Shown piece by piece: positions 33,065-43,159 of a stretch of DNA of 64,000 nt (positions within the stretch are counted from its first letter, which is position 1; every line of letters begins with the position of its first letter). The stretch covers positions 106,605-170,604 of the forward strand of contig DGQP01000007.1 of the NCBI GenBank assembly GCA_002400415.1, written 5' to 3'. The notes beneath the pieces are model-generated. The model saw only the letters and a program-made list of their open reading frames with translations. It did not search any database and was not told the DNA's origin. The stretch comes from Chitinophagaceae bacterium UBA4411 (GTDB taxonomy: Bacteria; Bacteroidota; Bacteroidia; Chitinophagales; Chitinophagaceae). A program made the position numbers and the translations under genes.

Positions 33065-34174
33065 ATGAAAAAAATAATAATTGTTGATAATTCTCCTTCT
33101 TTTACGGGGGCATTTAAATGCGCCCTTCAGGAGGCGGAATTGCTTAAACATGAGTATGATTTTTGTTTCGTGTTGCCAAGATTTTCTGAAGTTAAAAAAA
33201 AAGTAGAAGAAAGGGGCTTTCGCTGTTATTCTCTTCCATTTCGTGAAATCAGGCGATCATTGCTAAATAACCTTTTTTATATTCCTTCTCTCCTGAATAA
33301 CGGGCTAGCTTTGAAAAGAATTCTTAAGAAAGAAAAAGCAGCTTGTCTACAGCTCAATGATTTTTATAATCTGACGGGATATGTGGCAAAATGGATGGGA
33401 TTCCAGGGGCTTCTTATTACTTATGTGCGCCTTCTTCCTTCCTCACGTATTTCACTGCTAAGCCGACTCTGGAGTTATCTTGCGGCACGATTTTCGGATA
33501 AGGTTGTATGTGTTTCCGATGCAGTGTTAAAGCAAATGCCGGGCAAAAAAAATATTTCCCGCCTTTACGACCCTATCAATTTTGAAGAAAAATATTTTCC
33601 GCCGCCGGAACGCAAAGCAGAAGTAAGTTTACTGTTTCTGGCTAATTATATCAGAGGTAAGGGGCAAGAGCAGGCCGTTATGGCTTTTGCAGAAGCGTAT
33701 AAAAAAAATCCAAAACTCAGACTCCGCTTTGCCGGGGGAATTATGAACCTTAAAAAGAATAATGATTTCAAACAGTCATTGATAGTTGCCATCAATCGAA
33801 TGGGAATGGAAGATGTGGTGAGATTTGAGGATTTTGCTGATGACACAGAACGTATAATTAAAGAGTCGGATATAGTCCTGAATTTTTCTGAAGCTGAATC
33901 ATTTTCCATGACCTGTGCTGAAGCCGGTTTTTATGGCAAGCCGGTGATATCTACCCGTTGCGGAGGTCCGGAAGAAATAATAGCCGACCAGTTTTCAGGT
34001 TTGCTGGTTGATAAAGGAAATATTGCTCAAATGACAAATGCCATCCTGGAATTGGCGGGGAATGAGGAAAAAAGGAATAGATATGGCGAATATGCCAGAG
34101 ATTATATTCGTCAAAAATTCAGCACTCGAGACTTTGTGACCGGATTTAAAGCAATAATAGAAGGCGCAGAATAA
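33065..34174 (+). CDS. GT4 glycosyltransferase
   Basis: A protein of 369 residues of the GT-B fold. The acceptor domain starts IIIVDNSPSFTGAFKCALQE. The donor domain has FLANYIRGKGQEQAV and the GT4 E-x7-E motif within NFSEAESFSMTCAEAGFYG. The C-terminal helix is typical of capsular GT4 enzymes. It is preceded by about 105 bases without a gene, where no promoter was recognised. The sugar transferred is unknown. Confidence 0.87.
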   Translation: MKKIIIVDNSPSFTGAFKCALQEAELLKHEYDFCFVLPRFSEVKKKVEERGFRCYSLPFREIRRSLLNNLFYIPSLLNNGLALKRILKKEKAACLQLNDFYNLTGYVAKWMGFQGLLITYVRLLPSSRISLLSRLWSYLAARFSDKVVCVSDAVLKQMPGKKNISRLYDPINFEEKYFPPPERKAEVSLLFLANYIRGKGQEQAVMAFAEAYKKNPKLRLRFAGGIMNLKKNNDFKQSLIVAINRMGMEDVVRFEDFADDTERIIKESDIVLNFSEAESFSMTCAEAGFYGKPVISTRCGGPEEIIADQFSGLLVDKGNIAQMTNAILELAGNEEKRNRYGEYARDYIRQKFSTRDFVTGFKAIIEGAE

Positions 34175-34208
34175 TGAGAGACGATTGTGCTACCGAATCA
34201 GAAATAAT

Positions 34209-36671
34209 ATGATGCAAAACCCGACTCGCTTACGGATGATTAGATTTTTTCTTTGCTTAGTTTTTTCCTGCTTTTTCTGTAGCCTGAGATCGCAAAAAAA
34301 TATTTCTATTCATATCCCGGAAAACCGGAAAGAAATAAAGGAACTGGGTGTTGAATTACAGGATTATCTTTCAAGGGCTGCCAGAGACAAGTTCCTGCTG
34401 GAAGAAACTAAGGCCGGTACAGGTGGAGGTATTTTTTTGAGTATAGAAACTTTAAACCCACAGTATTTAAAAAAGGAGGGATATGAAATAACCGGTACCG
34501 GTAATTCAGTTACTATCCGAGCTAATCATATAAGCGGGCTGCGAAACGGGGTGTATAATTACTTATACCGGCTGGGCTTCAGATTTTACCTGCCTGGTGA
34601 TATATGGACCCATATTCCCAGGTTGTCTTCTGTTTTTTATTTAGTAAAGCAACAGCAATACCCCCTTTTTCAAAACCGCTCCATGTTTGGTACAGGAGGT
34701 TTTCCTTATCATCCTGTCCTTGATCGTGGATATGAAGTGCAAAAAAGCTGGGAGAAATGGCTAAAAAGGAACCGCTGGTCAGCTGAAGAATATATCGGCG
34801 GGCATGAGGGAGAAATATTCAACCAAAAATATGAACCGCTATTAAAGGCAGACACTTTCCTGCTGGCGAAGTTCATGAACAAAAGAGTATGGAGCCTTTC
34901 TTCCAAATGGTGTGTGAGCAATCCCAAGCTTGTGGAATTATTTGTGAAAGATAGGGTGGAGGCTTTTGAGCTTCAAAAGAAAAAAGTACCAGACCGTAAT
35001 TATATCAGCGTAGAGCCTGCTGATGGAGGGGGGTATTGCGAATGTGAAAACTGCACCCGGATCGGAAATGCTAGTGATCAGGTTTTTTTTCTGGCAAATG
35101 AAACAGCTCGGGCTCTTAAAAAAAAATGGCCCACAGCGGGAGTAAGCCTGTATGCCTACAATGACCATGCGGCCCCTCCCCGGCAAAAGCTGGAAGATAA
35201 TGTATATGTAGGCGTTATCCCTTATGCATTTCAGCAAGTGGCCGCACCGGAGATATTATTGACTGAATGGCGTAAAAAATGCAGCCTGACCGGTGTATAT
35301 GATTACTGGAATTTAACGGATGGGTCAAAAGATCTGCCGCAGCTTAATTACCTGTTGTACCTGCCACAAAAAATTAAATTGTGGACAAGACTTGGTATAA
35401 AAGGATATTCCCTTGAATCGGGATACAGCAAGTTTGGATCCGGGTTGTTTTTATATTTTTTATCCAGGATATCTTGGGATAAAAATGCGAGTGTGGACGA
35501 GCTGCTGCAGGAATTTTGTTCTGCCAATTTCGGCCCGGCGGCGGGTGTTCTCAAATCCATGCTCCGGAGATGGTCGGTTAATTTTGAGCCCCATCGCGAA
35601 ACAGGTCTTGCATTTAGTGATATAGCTAAGGCAAGAACCCTTACCCAAAAACCGGAAATATTAAGACGACTGAGAGAACTGGAAGATTATGTATATTATA
35701 TGGCCTATTTCACCGATGCCATGGACCATATCAATACCAGCGAGGAATCGCAAAAAATTGAGAACTGCATCCGTTATATCTGGACTATTCATGATGAATG
35801 TATTTTGAACACAAGCCGTATTCACCAGTATTTCTTATTAAGACCAGTAAGGGAAAGACAAATAACCCTGGTTGACAAATGGAGTCTTACAAATACGGCT
35901 ATTCAGAAAGAGCAATGGGAGGCTGTCCGGGAGCAAAAACTGACAAGCTGGGAACATCAGGCCCTGCTCAGTCCTTTGTTTTTTAAGAAAAGCCCGGCTG
36001 TAAAAAAAGAGGCTTCCAATTCCGGGATGCTGGATTCCCGGCTGAAAAAACTGAAACTTGTTTTTGACGGTAAAGATTCTCTTATATTTAATTGCGGTAA
36101 AACTTTATACTATTCATTTAATTCGGGTAATGCAAATTCTTTTTCATTTGCTATGAAACTTCCTCAAAAAGCAAATGAGAGCAGCATGCCGGGTGTTGCG
36201 ATTTATGATGAAAAAAGGAATTTCATCAACTATGTTTTATGCAGGAACCAGCCGGGAATACTCCAGCTGATAAAATTTGACGGGCTAAAGAAAAATACCC
36301 GCTATTATATTCTTGTTAATGTGCCGTCTATTCGCTGGGAAACGCATATCCCCAATAAGGCCATACTTATTGATGGGGCTAATATAAATAATGTATATAC
36401 TAGTCTTCAAACATCACAAAAAGTATTTTTATTGACTGACCCTGATCAGGATATGATTCAATTAAATACAAGCGGCTTTAAGGGAGTAGTTTATACCCCT
36501 CAAAACAAGCCCCTGTTGGATATGCAAGCGGACCCTTCTGCTTCTTCGGTAAAAACTAAGGGAATGAGTTACCTGAGAGTGGAACAGCGGGGTAGCAGTA
36601 CGCTTAGCTTAAAAACCAGCGAGGGAGAGTCCCTTTATTTTTTTAAGAACTCTATTTCAGCAACTAAATGA
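34209..36671 (+). CDS. Secreted DUF4838-domain protein
   Basis: A protein of about 820 residues. The first ATG is at 34209; ATG 34236 (MIRFFLCLVFSCFFCSLRSQ) begins directly at the signal peptide and is equally good. An N-terminal glycoside-hydrolase-like alpha/beta domain (to about residue 140) is followed by a DUF4838 core of about 200 residues. The core has C-x-C-x2-C in the stretch GGGYCECENCTRIG. DUF4838 proteins are related to family 20/67-type glycosidases but mostly unassigned. The C-terminal 200 residues look like a beta-rich carbohydrate-binding part. Exported and located inside the polysaccharide operon, it may trim or modify the polymer. Confidence 0.78.
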   Translation: MMQNPTRLRMIRFFLCLVFSCFFCSLRSQKNISIHIPENRKEIKELGVELQDYLSRAARDKFLLEETKAGTGGGIFLSIETLNPQYLKKEGYEITGTGNSVTIRANHISGLRNGVYNYLYRLGFRFYLPGDIWTHIPRLSSVFYLVKQQQYPLFQNRSMFGTGGFPYHPVLDRGYEVQKSWEKWLKRNRWSAEEYIGGHEGEIFNQKYEPLLKADTFLLAKFMNKRVWSLSSKWCVSNPKLVELFVKDRVEAFELQKKKVPDRNYISVEPADGGGYCECENCTRIGNASDQVFFLANETARALKKKWPTAGVSLYAYNDHAAPPRQKLEDNVYVGVIPYAFQQVAAPEILLTEWRKKCSLTGVYDYWNLTDGSKDLPQLNYLLYLPQKIKLWTRLGIKGYSLESGYSKFGSGLFLYFLSRISWDKNASVDELLQEFCSANFGPAAGVLKSMLRRWSVNFEPHRETGLAFSDIAKARTLTQKPEILRRLRELEDYVYYMAYFTDAMDHINTSEESQKIENCIRYIWTIHDECILNTSRIHQYFLLRPVRERQITLVDKWSLTNTAIQKEQWEAVREQKLTSWEHQALLSPLFFKKSPAVKKEASNSGMLDSRLKKLKLVFDGKDSLIFNCGKTLYYSFNSGNANSFSFAMKLPQKANESSMPGVAIYDEKRNFINYVLCRNQPGILQLIKFDGLKKNTRYYILVNVPSIRWETHIPNKAILIDGANINNVYTSLQTSQKVFLLTDPDQDMIQLNTSGFKGVVYTPQNKPLLDMQADPSASSVKTKGMSYLRVEQRGSSTLSLKTSEGESLYFFKNSISATK

Positions 36672-36715
36672 TATGGCTATGGTTGATTTTTTTAACTAAT
36701 TAAAGAAAGAATTAC

Positions 36716-38623
36716 ATGTGTGGTATTGCAGGATTTATTGATTTTTCTTTGGCCAGTTCTGCAGAACTGGCCCGGAAGATGGCTTCTTCCATTCCCCATC
36801 GTGGACCCAACGGTCAGGGAGAATATTTTCTGGAAGCTTCGAATTACCAGGTTGGCATGGGTCATCGCCGGCTTTCTATTATTGACCTGAGCTCATCGGC
36901 AAACCAACCCATGCATTATGATGGCCTTCATCTTATTTTCAACGGGGAGATATATAATTACAGTGAGATAAGGGACAGGTTGATAAAACTGGGCCATCAG
37001 TTTACTACCCATTCGGATACCGAAGTGATCTTGCATAGCTGGAGACAATGGGGACCCGATGCCATTAATCAATGGCGGGGTATGTTTGCAATAGCGCTAT
37101 TTGATGAAAAAAATAATGAGCTGATCGCTATCCGGGACAGGGCGGGTGTAAAGCCTTTTAATTATTTTTTTAAGAACGGGGTTTTTTTATTTGGTTCTGA
37201 ATTCAAAGCCCTAACAGCACACCCGGCCTTTGAAAAGGACATTAATCCTGATGTTGTTGCTTCTTTTCTTCAATTTGGGTATGTTCCCTCCCCGCATTGT
37301 ATTTTCCGGTATACGTATAAACTTCCTGCCGGTCATATTTTAAAACTTGATTTAATAAAGCAGGAAATAAAGCTAAGCCAGTACTGGAATGTGTACGATT
37401 ATTATAACAGACCAAAATTGTCCATCACTCTTCCTGATGCTATTCGGGAAACGGAAAAAATATTAGAAGAGTCTTTTCAATACCGAATGGTAGCCGATGT
37501 TCCGGTTGGTGTTTTTCTGAGCGGCGGCTATGACAGCACTTGTGTTACAGCCTTGCTACAAAAAAACAGCTCAGAAAAAATAAAAACATTTACAATCGGG
37601 ACAACGGATAATAGACTGGATGAGGCGCCTTTTGCCCGGGATATAGCAGCAAGGCTTGGTACTGAACACACGGAATATTATTGCACTGCAAGGGAAGCCT
37701 TGGATATTATTCCCGATCTGCCATACTATTATGATGAGCCGTTTGCCGACAGTAGCGCAATCCCCACTATCCTGGTGAGCCGGCTGGCAAGGAAAAAAGT
37801 AACGGTTGCTCTTTCCGCAGATGCAGGCGATGAGGTATTTGCAGGGTACAACCGGTATGATTATATAAGTCGTTTTGGGAACAAACTGCAAGCCATACCC
37901 AAACCACTGAGGAAAATGACCGCTACCGCCATGGGAAAAGTATCGTCTGAAAGTATTCCCTGGTTAAGGAATACAAGAAATTTTCACAGCCGTTATGACA
38001 AACTGAAGAATTTACTGAATGACCCTTCGCCATCAGAATTATTAAAAAACATAAGCCAGGTATTTGCGACAAAAGAGATAAATGCTTTATTTAAAAAAGA
38101 AATAACACCCCTGCATACTTTGCATGACAGCTGCGAATTGAAAGCAGATTATTACGATGCACTTTCTTTCATGATGGCTATAGATTACCAGACTTACATG
38201 CTGGATGATATTCTGCAGAAAGTGGACAGGGCTACTATGAGTGCAAGCCTTGAAGGAAGGGAACCCTTTCTGGACCAGCACATTATTGAATGGGTAGCTC
38301 AATTACCATCGAATTATAAATACCATAAAGGAGAAAAAAAATACATTATCAGGCAGATTGTACATCAATATATTCCAAAAGAAATAATGGATCGCCCGAA
38401 GATGGGTTTTGGTATCCCGGTTGAATCATGGATGAACAACGAACTGAAAGAACTAGTGATGGAGTATCTTGGGGAGTACGCCTTGCAGGCGCATGGGTTC
38501 TTTAATGAGGTAGAAGTAAAAAAAGTAGTGCAGGATTTTTATAGGGGAAGAAAGGAGAAATACTTAAAAGTCTGGCACCTGCTGATGTTCCAGCTTTGGT
38601 ACAAAAAGTGGATGTCGTCATAA
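36716..38623 (+). CDS. asnB: Glutamine-hydrolysing asparagine synthase (AsnB-like)
   Basis: A protein of 635 residues. The N-terminal glutamine amidotransferase uses Cys2 (MCGIAGFIDF). Residues R-H-R-G-P-N-G near 29 and G-H-R-R-L-S-I-I-D near 49 complete the glutamine site. The synthase domain has the ATP pyrophosphatase loop LSGGYDS near 268-274. In polysaccharide loci such proteins often amidate sugar carboxyl groups rather than aspartate. With the WlbA/WlbB-like uronic-acid genes nearby, an amidated uronic acid is plausible (inference). It ends 30 bases from the convergent gene. Confidence 0.92.
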   Translation: MCGIAGFIDFSLASSAELARKMASSIPHRGPNGQGEYFLEASNYQVGMGHRRLSIIDLSSSANQPMHYDGLHLIFNGEIYNYSEIRDRLIKLGHQFTTHSDTEVILHSWRQWGPDAINQWRGMFAIALFDEKNNELIAIRDRAGVKPFNYFFKNGVFLFGSEFKALTAHPAFEKDINPDVVASFLQFGYVPSPHCIFRYTYKLPAGHILKLDLIKQEIKLSQYWNVYDYYNRPKLSITLPDAIRETEKILEESFQYRMVADVPVGVFLSGGYDSTCVTALLQKNSSEKIKTFTIGTTDNRLDEAPFARDIAARLGTEHTEYYCTAREALDIIPDLPYYYDEPFADSSAIPTILVSRLARKKVTVALSADAGDEVFAGYNRYDYISRFGNKLQAIPKPLRKMTATAMGKVSSESIPWLRNTRNFHSRYDKLKNLLNDPSPSELLKNISQVFATKEINALFKKEITPLHTLHDSCELKADYYDALSFMMAIDYQTYMLDDILQKVDRATMSASLEGREPFLDQHIIEWVAQLPSNYKYHKGEKKYIIRQIVHQYIPKEIMDRPKMGFGIPVESWMNNELKELVMEYLGEYALQAHGFFNEVEVKKVVQDFYRGRKEKYLKVWHLLMFQLWYKKWMSS

Positions 38624-38652
38624 AAAACCGGTGCCCGGATACAAATCTTTTC

Positions 38653-40008
38653 TCAGATGCCCAGGAAAGGGAATATTTTTTTATTAAGAGGCTTGTTCTT
38701 ATACCAGATTAAAATCAAAGAGAGGGCATAAAAAGGGAGGCATGGTATCTTGTATCTTGACAAAGCTCCGAAATTGTAAGAAGAGATGCCGACGGCAAAA
38801 GCAAAGACCAGTGAGAAAATAAGACAGAACTGAATAGTAGGATCAGAGCTGATTGTTTTCCAGGTTTTTTTTAATCCCACCCAAAATAAAATTTTTAGTG
38901 TGAGGGCCATGAAAATAAATGCTTCAATAGATGAGAGCATTACAATAAGTTTTCCGGCCTCCCAGGGATAAGGCCGGAACAGTGTGACATTAATTGCAGT
39001 CGGTAATTTAGTAAGCATACCTCCTAAAGTGGGTGAAAATTCCCCAAGATCATAAGCAGCTCCCTGCTCCATCTCTGATACCAGCCCTATCCAACCTCTT
39101 GTAACTGCTGACGTCTCTGCTATTTTATCCAGCGAATACTTACCCATGTCACTGCCGAATTGTTGTAAGAAAAATGCAAAGATGCCCATTGAAACTCCTA
39201 GGAAAATAAATTTCACCAGTAAACGAGCTGCCCTTTTCTTAATTTTTTGAGAATAAGAAAAAAAGATCCACATAATCAGGGCGGGAATAAACCCCAGGAG
39301 TATATACATTTTTACGATGGCAAGTAAAGTAAGACTTAGAATCGCCAGAGCTAAATTTTTAAAAGAAAAATCACGTTGCACCAATATTCTGAAAGTGCCA
39401 TAAGTAAGCCAGCCTAGCCCGAAAATGCAGATGGTATCTTTAAAAATACCTGAGCCCCATACATAGGTACTTGGTATATAAAGCACTGCTATAGCTATAG
39501 GCCTGATTAGTTTCGGATACGTATTCGCAAAAGTTCTGAATAAAGCCCACACGCCTGAAAAAGAAATGTAAGCTAATACTACAGAAGTTGGAAGGTAGCT
39601 ATTGAACGTAAATATGTTTACAAACGCAGTAATAGATGCTACGAGATACGAAGCCGGATCTCCGTACCATTGCATTTGCGATGTATAGGTGAAATATTCC
39701 GGGTCATCCCATCTGGCTGTCCGGGTAATAAGAGCAAACCATTTTGCAATAGATTCATCAGCACTGCTGTTAATAACATTAGCATGCCGGAAATACTCGG
39801 ATGTATCACCACCACCATAGTAATACTGATATACAAGAGCAACGAAAATTGCTCCAAAGACCTTCAAACTCAGTGCAGAAATATAGTATTTTCGCCAAGG
39901 ATGATTTTTAGGATAGGCGGCGTTTCGGTTTCTGTAGGCTAAAAAATAAATGATGGCCAGGTAAAAAGGGAGTAATACATAATCAAGAATGTCGATATAG
40001 TAATTCAT
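38653..40008 (-). CDS. Polytopic membrane protein, Wzy polymerase candidate
   Basis: A protein of 451 residues with about ten to twelve hydrophobic segments and large loops (about 60-110 and 300-345). There is no family I can name with confidence. Topology, size and location fit a Wzy-type polymerase, the one Wzx/Wzy function otherwise missing from the locus. The loop near 60-75 (YQYYYGGGDTSEYFRHAN) is rich in aromatic and charged residues. It is the only gene of the locus on the opposite strand, between asnB and a glycosyltransferase gene, and is transcribed from the 40009-40124 divergent gap. Confidence 0.6.
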   Translation of the reverse strand: MNYYIDILDYVLLPFYLAIIYFLAYRNRNAAYPKNHPWRKYYISALSLKVFGAIFVALVYQYYYGGGDTSEYFRHANVINSSADESIAKWFALITRTARWDDPEYFTYTSQMQWYGDPASYLVASITAFVNIFTFNSYLPTSVVLAYISFSGVWALFRTFANTYPKLIRPIAIAVLYIPSTYVWGSGIFKDTICIFGLGWLTYGTFRILVQRDFSFKNLALAILSLTLLAIVKMYILLGFIPALIMWIFFSYSQKIKKRAARLLVKFIFLGVSMGIFAFFLQQFGSDMGKYSLDKIAETSAVTRGWIGLVSEMEQGAAYDLGEFSPTLGGMLTKLPTAINVTLFRPYPWEAGKLIVMLSSIEAFIFMALTLKILFWVGLKKTWKTISSDPTIQFCLIFSLVFAFAVGISSYNFGALSRYKIPCLPFYALSLILIWYKNKPLNKKIFPFLGI

Positions 40009-40124
40009 GAATCTGCCTGGTCTGTTTTCTTAATCAGGGAATACATAGCTATTTTTGCCAGCATCCCGTTCCAACAAAAATAGAAGAAAGCAATGGAACG
40101 AACTAAAACAATACCAATTATCAA

Positions 40125-41324
40125 ATGCCCCGGATTCTCCGTATCCTGAACCGGCTTGCTGTTGGAGGCCCGCTGCTTAATGCAAGCTATCTTACCAAAT
40201 ACATGGCCCCGGAATTTGAAACCCTGCTGGTGGTGGGAGAAAGAGAGGCGCATGAAAAAGATGCGAGTTTTGTTACTGATGCACTGGGTATTTCACCTGT
40301 CCATCTTTCACAAATGGGAAGGTCGGTGAATCCGCTGAAGGACTATCAGTCCTATAAGCAGATGCAAAACCTGATCCGCAGGTTTAAGCCGGATATAGTT
40401 CATACGCATGCGGCCAAACCAGGTGCAATCGGAAGACTTGCCGCAAAGTCACTGAATGTGCCGGTTATTGTACATACCTATCATGGGCATGTATTCCATT
40501 CTTACTTTAGTCCAGCCAAAACAAAAGTATTTATCGGGGTGGAAAGATGGCTGGCTAAAAAAACGGATGCCATCATTGCAATCAGTGAGCAACAAAAAAA
40601 AGAACTGGTAACAGATTTCAGAATTGCTCCGGAAGCCAAATTCAGGTTGATCCCTCTGGGCCTCGATCTTGATAAATTCCGGACCAACAAGGATGAAAAA
40701 CGAAAGTCATTCAGGTCCTCCTTTGCTATCAGCGATGACGAGATTGTAATCACTATAACAGGAAGGCTTGTTCCAATTAAAAATCATTTCCTTTTCTTAG
40801 AAGGGCTGAGTTATGTGTTAAAGAATTCAGGTAAAAAAATTAAAGCCTTTATTGTGGGGGACGGAGAAACCAGGAGCCGGCTTGAACAGAGAGCAACAGA
40901 ACTCACAATCCCTTTTACTACTGAAAAAGACACACATCACCCGCATCCTCTGGTATTTACCTCCTGGAGGAGTGATATTGATGTGATCAATGCTGGTTCG
41001 GATATTATTGCACTGACATCTTTAAATGAAGGAACACCGGTCAGCCTGATCGAAGCACAGGCATCCGGAAAAGCAGTTGTATCAACAAGAGTGGGGGGGA
41101 TAGAAGCGGTGGTACAGGAAAATATTACCGGATTACTTTCTGATATTTCGGATACAGGAGGTTTCTGTAAAAACCTGTTGCGTGTAACAGAGGACGATCA
41201 GTTAAGAAACGAGCTGTCCCGGGCAGGAATATCTTATGTGGTACAGCATTTCAGCTATCAGCGTCTTGTTAAAGATATGTCGGATCTTTACCATGAATTA
41301 TTAAGCAGGAAAAACCATGTTTAA
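40125..41324 (+). CDS. GT4 glycosyltransferase
   Basis: A protein of 399 residues. The N-terminal R-I-L-N-R-L-A-V-G-G-P loop and IVHTHAAKPGAIGRLAA segment are typical of capsular GT4 enzymes. The donor domain has ITGRLVPIKNHFLFLEG and ALTSLNEGTPVSLIEAQASG with the E-x7-E motif. A run of seven G (41093-41099) lies just after that motif. The stop overlaps the CpsB-like phosphatase gene by 8 bases, tying the two together. Confidence 0.9.
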   Translation: MPRILRILNRLAVGGPLLNASYLTKYMAPEFETLLVVGEREAHEKDASFVTDALGISPVHLSQMGRSVNPLKDYQSYKQMQNLIRRFKPDIVHTHAAKPGAIGRLAAKSLNVPVIVHTYHGHVFHSYFSPAKTKVFIGVERWLAKKTDAIIAISEQQKKELVTDFRIAPEAKFRLIPLGLDLDKFRTNKDEKRKSFRSSFAISDDEIVITITGRLVPIKNHFLFLEGLSYVLKNSGKKIKAFIVGDGETRSRLEQRATELTIPFTTEKDTHHPHPLVFTSWRSDIDVINAGSDIIALTSLNEGTPVSLIEAQASGKAVVSTRVGGIEAVVQENITGLLSDISDTGGFCKNLLRVTEDDQLRNELSRAGISYVVQHFSYQRLVKDMSDLYHELLSRKNHV

Positions 41325-42060
41325 GTTTCTTTTTAAATCAAAACAGGATTCAGGAAGCGTCAACTTTGGCGAGTTGGGGACTGATATGCACTCTCATCTG
41401 CTGCCGGGCATTGACGATGGTGCACCTGATCTTGAAACTTCCTTGGAACTGATAAAGGGAATGGCAGCATTAGGGTATAGAAAATTGATAACCACTCCAC
41501 ATATCATGTGGGATATGTACCAGAATACCCGGGAAGGCATACTTGAAAAGCTCGGGTTATTGCAGAAGGCAGTAAAGGCGAATAATATCAATGTAGAAAT
41601 AAAAGCCGCTGCAGAGTATTTCCTGGATGACCATGTGGAGCAATTGATAAAAAAGAATGAGCCACTACTGACTATCAGTGGGAATATGGTATTAGTGGAA
41701 TTTTCAATGGCCTACCCCTCTCATGGGCTGAAAGACATCCTGTTTGAAATGCAGATGCAGGGTTACCAGCCCGTAATTGCACATCCTGAACGATATATTT
41801 ATCTTTCGAATAACCGTTCATTTTATGATGAACTGAAGGAAATTGGTTGTTTATTCCAACTGAACGTTTTATCCCTGGGTATGACATATGGAAAATCTGT
41901 CCAGGAACTGTCGCATTATCTTATCAAAAAACAGTACTACGACCTGATCGGTACTGATCTTCATCATTTCCGCCACCTGGATGGTCTGCATAGCTCTGTG
42001 CTAACCGGCCCGGTTAAAAAATTGCTCGATTCCGGCAGGATCAGGAATCACGAGCTTTGA
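41317..42060 (+). CDS. CpsB/YwqE-type tyrosine-protein phosphatase (PHP fold)
   Basis: A protein of 247 residues. The metal-binding start D-M-H25-S-H27-L-L-P-G-I-D-D-G-A is diagnostic, followed by TTPHIMWDMY, the HPERY segment near 156, and GTDLHHFRHLDG near 221-232. These manganese-dependent PHP phosphatases dephosphorylate the tyrosine tail of the co-polymerase. The partner is the Wzc-like kinase at 13744, so kinase and phosphatase bracket the locus. This is the last gene of the exopolysaccharide region. Confidence 0.92.
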   Translation: MFKFLFKSKQDSGSVNFGELGTDMHSHLLPGIDDGAPDLETSLELIKGMAALGYRKLITTPHIMWDMYQNTREGILEKLGLLQKAVKANNINVEIKAAAEYFLDDHVEQLIKKNEPLLTISGNMVLVEFSMAYPSHGLKDILFEMQMQGYQPVIAHPERYIYLSNNRSFYDELKEIGCLFQLNVLSLGMTYGKSVQELSHYLIKKQYYDLIGTDLHHFRHLDGLHSSVLTGPVKKLLDSGRIRNHEL

Positions 42061-42143
42061 TATATTACAGGTGGTTCCCCTCTTCCTTTCAAAAAAATCT
42101 TCTTTGGTAAACTGTTTTCATTTCAGATTGTACTATAAATGAT

Positions 42144-43022
42144 ATGAACGCATTTACTATTAAAGACCTGGAGAATTTGTCAGGCATTAAGGCTCACACA
42201 ATCCGTATCTGGGAGCAGCGGTATAATTTTTTGCGTCCGCAGCGAACCACTACAAATATCCGTTATTATACCGGCGATGAATTGAAAACAGTTTTGAACA
42301 TCGCACTGTTGAATAAATACGGGTTTAAAATCTCACATATTGACAAGATGCAGCAGCGTGAGATCAGGGATAGAATATTATCTCTGGATGATGCAAATGC
42401 GAAGCAGGAAAGGGTCGTGAATGATATGGTACAGGAGATGATTGACCTGAACATGGAGAACTTCGAAAAACTGCTTGAGGACTATATCATGTCAAAAGGG
42501 ATTGAAAAAACCGTTACACAGGTCATTTTTCCATTTCTTGAAAAAACGGGTATACTCTGGCAGACCGGGCAAATTAATCCGGCACAGGAGCATTTAGTAA
42601 CAAATGTGATCAGGCAGAAATTAATGGTTGCTATTGAGCATTGCGTTTCCCCGGTGAAGATGGATAAAACCGTAGTGCTATTTCTTCCTGAAGGAGAGCA
42701 CCATGAACTCGGGCTTTTATTTATGTATTACTTATTAAAAAGCCGGGGAGCTGCAACAATTTATCTTGGGGCCAATGTACCAGTTAAGGATGTGGAGTAT
42801 GTTATTAAATTAAAAAAGCCAGACCTGGTTTTTATACATATGACTACACTAATTTCCACCTTTAGTTTTGAAAAATTTCTCTCAAATATTGAACAACGGT
42901 TCAATGAGACCCCGGTAATTATCTCCGGTCAGCTGACCCAGTACTACAAAAAAGCGGTGCCCTCCAGCATCCATTTCAAAGGATCATTAGGCGATATAAT
43001 GGAGTATCTGGCTTCCTTATAA
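42144..43022 (+). CDS. CarH/LitR-like B12-dependent photoreceptor regulator
   Basis: A protein of 292 residues. A MerR-type winged HTH is at about 1-70 (FTIKDLENLSGIKAHTIRIW). A helical cobalamin-contact domain carries the CarH light-sensing motif W-x9-E-H as W139 to E149-H150. A Rossmann-like B12-binding domain carries E185-x-H187-x2-G190, also as in CarH. CarH proteins bind adenosylcobalamin in the dark, form tetramers that repress carotenoid genes, and fall apart in light. All key residues are present, so light-controlled derepression of the following crt genes is expected. It reads in the same direction and is separated from them by 137 bases with inverted repeats. Confidence 0.92.
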   Translation: MNAFTIKDLENLSGIKAHTIRIWEQRYNFLRPQRTTTNIRYYTGDELKTVLNIALLNKYGFKISHIDKMQQREIRDRILSLDDANAKQERVVNDMVQEMIDLNMENFEKLLEDYIMSKGIEKTVTQVIFPFLEKTGILWQTGQINPAQEHLVTNVIRQKLMVAIEHCVSPVKMDKTVVLFLPEGEHHELGLLFMYYLLKSRGAATIYLGANVPVKDVEYVIKLKKPDLVFIHMTTLISTFSFEKFLSNIEQRFNETPVIISGQLTQYYKKAVPSSIHFKGSLGDIMEYLASL

Positions 43023-43067
43023 GGACATATTTGTCTTTTTTGTCTATATAAATAATTGGAAATGTTT

Positions 43068-43153
43068 TGTTTAATTTTTTAACATCAATATTAAACAAAA
43101 ATGATTATCTGAAACATATTAATGTTTAACTTAGGCGTACTAATAATTAAACA
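43068..43153. promoter_or_regulatory. Paired inverted repeats, candidate CarH operator
   Basis: TGTTTAAT at 43068-43075 is inverted as ATTAAACA at 43090-43097. TGTTTAAC at 43123-43130 faces ATTAAACA at 43146-43153, with a similar spacing. The half-site contains T-A-A-A-C-A, which fits the T-n-n-A-C-A core reported for CarH. The sites lie directly ahead of the sigma factor gene that opens the crt operon, as expected for a repressor target. No clear TAnnTTTG element was found. Confidence 0.55.
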
Positions 43154-43159
43154 CAATAT

